Assembly: GCA_031255275.1 (NCBI GenBank)
Contig: JAIRSV010000056.1
Location: 1 to 34,295 of the forward strand
Direction of reading: 5' to 3'
DNA length: 34,295 bases
Source: Proteiniphilum sp.
GTDB taxonomy: Bacteria; Bacteroidota; Bacteroidia; Bacteroidales; Dysgonomonadaceae
Translations under genes and position numbers: made by a program
In this document: one piece after another, positions 32,232 to 34,295 of the stretch
How the letters are laid out: every line of letters starts with the position of its first letter
Position numbering within the stretch: position 1 is the stretch's first letter
The notes under the pieces: generated by a model
What the model saw: the letters and a program-made list of their open reading frames with translations, nothing else
What the model was told of the DNA's origin: nothing
The model's database searches: none

Positions 32232-32849
32232 TTATTCGATGATTATTTGGTAGCTGTTCCTCAGTTCCTCCCTCAGGTTCATCCCGGCGGTCAGGTGGAC
32301 GGTCTTGAATCCCAGTTGCAGCGCCGTTTCGATATTCGCGCGGCTGTCGTCGATGAACAGCGACTCTTCTGCCCTGATCCCGTAGCGGTTCAGCAGGATA
32401 CGGTAGAGCAGCGGGTCGGGTTTGACGGTCTTTTCCTCTCCCGAAACGACCATCCCGTCCAGATCCCTGAAGAAATCGTAACGCTTCATCGCGGCGGGGA
32501 TGGTTTCGGCTGACCAGTTGGTGAGCCCGTATACGCCGTATTTCTTCCTGAGCGGTCTGATCAGCGCCACGTTCTCCCCGATGATGCCGCCCAGCATCTC
32601 GTCCCACCGGCCGTAATACATGCCAATCTCCTCGCTGTATTCGGGATACTGTTCCTGCAGGCTCAGGGTAGCTTCGGCCAGAGGGCGTCCCGCATCCTGC
32701 AGGACGTTCCAGTCATAGCGGCATACGTGTTCCAGGAAATAGTTCATCTCCTCTTCCCGGTCGAATACTTTCCGGTAGAGGTAGACAGGATTCCAGTCAA
32801 TCAGCACCCCTCCGAAATCGAAGATAATGTTTCTTAATACATTCATCAC
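32232..32849 (-). CDS. HAD-superfamily hydrolase (YihX-like sugar-phosphatase group)
   Basis: A 205-residue cytosolic phosphatase-type protein. Motif I is IIFDFGGVLIDWN with nucleophile Asp11; the second acidic residue of DxD is replaced by Gly, as in the YihX/epoxide-hydrolase-N-terminal branch. Motif II is GLTNWS (Thr110), motif III Lys143 (TVKPDP), motif IV FIDDSRAN (Asp167, Asp168). A helical cap lies at about 20-90. Sugar phosphates such as glucose-1-phosphate are the known substrates of related enzymes; the true substrate here is unknown. It follows the GH5 gene by 87 bases, which would suit use of released sugars. A second ATG one codon later is equally possible as start. Confidence 0.88.
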   Translation of the reverse strand: MMNVLRNIIFDFGGVLIDWNPVYLYRKVFDREEEMNYFLEHVCRYDWNVLQDAGRPLAEATLSLQEQYPEYSEEIGMYYGRWDEMLGGIIGENVALIRPLRKKYGVYGLTNWSAETIPAAMKRYDFFRDLDGMVVSGEEKTVKPDPLLYRILLNRYGIRAEESLFIDDSRANIETALQLGFKTVHLTAGMNLREELRNSYQIIIE

Positions 32850-32936
32850 TCACTCAATGTCTAAAATGTTATGTTCACCCGGAATCTGTGTGGAGGTGGG
32901 ATTCATATATACATATATATATGGTATGGTATCCGG

Positions 32937-33983
32937 TCAAAGGGGATTTCCGAGCAGGGCTTCGGTCAGCCCGGTGCGGAAGGAATCCGTTTTGGGGTCG
33001 AAGATGCCGAAAGTTGAATTCCATTCCCAGTAAGCCCAGCTGAATCCCTGTTCTTCGAACCAGCGGGCGAGGAAGCGCGTCCACCGGATCCGCGACTCCA
33101 TATCCGCCCGCGAGAAGGCTCCGAACTCTCCTATATGGACGGGGATATTCCCTGTCCGGGCAATCCGTTTCGCCGGCCGGAAATCTTCGCGTACCGCCTC
33201 GTGTTCCACCTCCGAGTCGTTCCACACCGTGCCCAGCCATGCGTCGGAACCTTCCACCCACTCCGCCGCCTGGTGCGTGAAGTGGAAGGGGTTGTAGTAG
33301 TGGATGGTGAGGATGAGGTGCGGATCGTCGGGGATCTCGAGCGACTGCAGTGCGTCGACTCCGCCCCATTCGGCCACGCCGAGCAGCACGCAGCGTCCGG
33401 GATTGCTCTTCCTGATCGTGGAGAGTGCCTCCTTCGCGTAACCGTTCCACAAGTCCGCCGTCAGGTTGTCGTGCGGTTCGTTCATTATCTCGAAGAGAAG
33501 GCTGTCGGGATAGTCTCTGAAGCAGTCGGAAATCTGTTCCCACTGCGACAGGAAACGTTCCCTCTGTCCCGCCGGATCGGCATAGAGTCCGTCGTGATGA
33601 TGCATGTTGATGATTATATGCAGTCCGCTTTTCAGCGCCTCGTCCACAACCCGCCGGATGGTGTCCATAAACTCCGGGTAAATGGTATAGGGAGCGGAAG
33701 CCATGCTGCGGTCATCCCTTTCCCAGCGGATGGGGATTCGTACATGGCTGAAGCCGAGGCCGGCAATGCGTTTCATATCCTGCGGATCGAAGGGTGACTG
33801 CCACGAAGGCATTGCTTCGAAGGTATTGCCGATGTTCATACCCTTTCCCAGTCGCCCGTTCATTTCGGCAGCGGGCGTTTGCGGCGGATCTTCTTCCCGT
33901 CCGGCCTCTCGCGGAAGGGCGCAGTGACAGTTCAGCAGCGCGAGTAAAAGCGCCGGAAGTAAATACGGATTTATTCTGTTCAT
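32937..33983 (-). CDS. GH5-family glycoside hydrolase (cellulase/endoglucanase-like)
   Basis: A 348-residue exported enzyme with an N-terminal hydrophobic signal (about 7-18) and Cys19 and Cys21 that may serve as lipobox, so a surface lipoprotein is likely but uncertain. The (beta/alpha)8 domain starts with GKGMNIGNTFE (47-56), continues with RIPIRW (82-87) and NMHHHDG (126-132), and shows acid/base Glu169 (FEIMNEPHD), HYYNPF (228-233) and nucleophile Glu286 (VHIGEFGAF). All GH5 landmarks are present. It probably cleaves beta-1,4-glucans or mannans. The promoter at 34016-34046 makes it first in a minus-strand run with the HAD gene. Confidence 0.93.
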   Translation of the reverse strand: MNRINPYLLPALLLALLNCHCALPREAGREEDPPQTPAAEMNGRLGKGMNIGNTFEAMPSWQSPFDPQDMKRIAGLGFSHVRIPIRWERDDRSMASAPYTIYPEFMDTIRRVVDEALKSGLHIIINMHHHDGLYADPAGQRERFLSQWEQISDCFRDYPDSLLFEIMNEPHDNLTADLWNGYAKEALSTIRKSNPGRCVLLGVAEWGGVDALQSLEIPDDPHLILTIHYYNPFHFTHQAAEWVEGSDAWLGTVWNDSEVEHEAVREDFRPAKRIARTGNIPVHIGEFGAFSRADMESRIRWTRFLARWFEEQGFSWAYWEWNSTFGIFDPKTDSFRTGLTEALLGNPL

Positions 33984-34015
33984 ATCTTAAGTAAGTATAA
34001 AAAAGAGTTTCAGCG

Positions 34016-34046
34016 CAAAAGTACGATTTTTTTTTGTGCAGGCCAA
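34016..34046 (-). promoter_or_regulatory. Promoter of the GH5 gene
   Basis: On the minus strand TTG (34044-34046), 20 bases, TACTTTTG (34016-34023), an exact Bacteroidetes promoter about 33 bases before the GH5 ATG. Confidence 0.7.
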
Positions 34047-34121
34047 TACGCCGGCAAAGATCGTGCGAGACGCCGACAACACACTGCTTTTTCTTCTCGC
34101 ACCGTGCGAGACGCCAAAAAC

Positions 34122-34165
34122 AACCAGCTCGGGGAGCGCCCGAGTGGCAAGGGGCGGGAGCACCC
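34122..34165 (+). repeat. GC-rich interspersed repeat, copy C
   Basis: Exactly the reverse complement of 114-157 over 44 bases. It lies in non-coding DNA upstream of the GH5 gene. Just before it, CGTGCGAGACGCC occurs twice (around 34063 and 34103), and a TCTCGCA/TGCGAGA hairpin is at 34095-34111. Confidence 0.8.
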
Positions 34166-34249
34166 GCCCCGACGAACGATTTCGGAGCTAATTGTCTGCA
34201 CTGTGATTCTTCTGATTTACGTGATTTACATAACCAATGCGCCAAAAAC

Positions 34250-34295
34250 AACTAGCTTGGGGAGCGCCGGAGCGGCAAGGGGCGGGAGCACCCGC
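34250..34295 (+). repeat. GC-rich interspersed repeat, copy D (cut by the window end)
   Basis: A direct repeat of 34122-34165 with about four mismatches in 44 bases, 128 bases further on. Both copies are preceded by GCCAAAAACAAC. The repeat may continue beyond the window. Confidence 0.75.

Noticed and set aside
33712..34251. 179-residue minus-strand open frame upstream of and overlapping the GH5 gene
   Set aside because: It is out of frame with the GH5 gene, contains the promoter and the repeat, and has no recognisable domain.

Overview
The window reads as a chromosomal segment of a Bacteroidota bacterium, most likely of the order Bacteroidales. The evidence is: several intergenic regions carry the Bacteroidetes-type promoter (TTG, 19-23 bases, TAnnTTTG); secreted proteases end in domains resembling type IX secretion (T9SS) sorting signals; there is a DUF5683 protein and a UPF0104-type flippase; and the gene order parA-parB-DUF5683-LysM transglycosylase is typical of the group. 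T9SS-like C-termini point towards Porphyromonadaceae/Dysgonomonadaceae-like relatives rather than gut Bacteroides, but this is inference. No phage, transposase, CRISPR array, tRNA or rRNA was found.

Layout. (1) 0.3-7.5 kb, minus strand: an Lrp/AsnC regulator with its own promoter, preceded by a tightly packed run in the order flippase, pepD, small membrane protein, S8 protease, xseA, xseB, ispD, with two 4-base ATGA overlaps. (2) 7.6-9.6 kb, plus strand: rsmA and a CorA transporter, ending in a hairpin. (3) 10.0-12.8 kb, minus: a 932-residue secreted S9 peptidase. (4) 12.8-15.6 kb: an 11-unit, 42-bp tandem array ending in a promoter, followed by a gene fusing two unrelated metallo-phosphoesterase folds. 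(5) 15.7-17.8 kb, minus: a cytidylate-kinase-like protein and a MATE exporter. (6) 18.0-18.4 kb, plus: a solitary transcription unit with strong promoter, 49-codon ORF and terminator. (7) 18.5-21.1 kb, minus: two lipoproteins (leucine-rich repeat; Ig-like plus C39-like peptidase) whose upstream regions share a duplicated promoter module. (8) 21.3-27.1 kb, plus: a KamA-family radical SAM enzyme, parA, parB, DUF5683 and a LysM lytic transglycosylase. (9) 27.2-34.0 kb, minus: a trypsin-like secreted protease, prfB with a classical +1 programmed frameshift, an NlpC/P60-LysM lipoprotein, a HAD phosphatase and a GH5 glycosidase with its own promoter.

Working together: rsmA, prfB, xseAB, ispD and parAB are housekeeping. 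The S8, S9, S1, PepD, GH5, NlpC/P60 and MltD-like proteins fit a peptide- and polysaccharide-using anaerobe that exports hydrolases and remodels its wall.

Non-coding structure is the most distinctive part: a GC-rich palindromic repeat occurs at both ends of the window in inverted orientation and in the middle; the tandem array looks like amplified promoter DNA; two lipoprotein genes share a promoter module; a 16-base palindrome covers the -33 box of the KamA-family gene; and the G/C strand bias changes sign at about 5-7, 13 and 25 kb.
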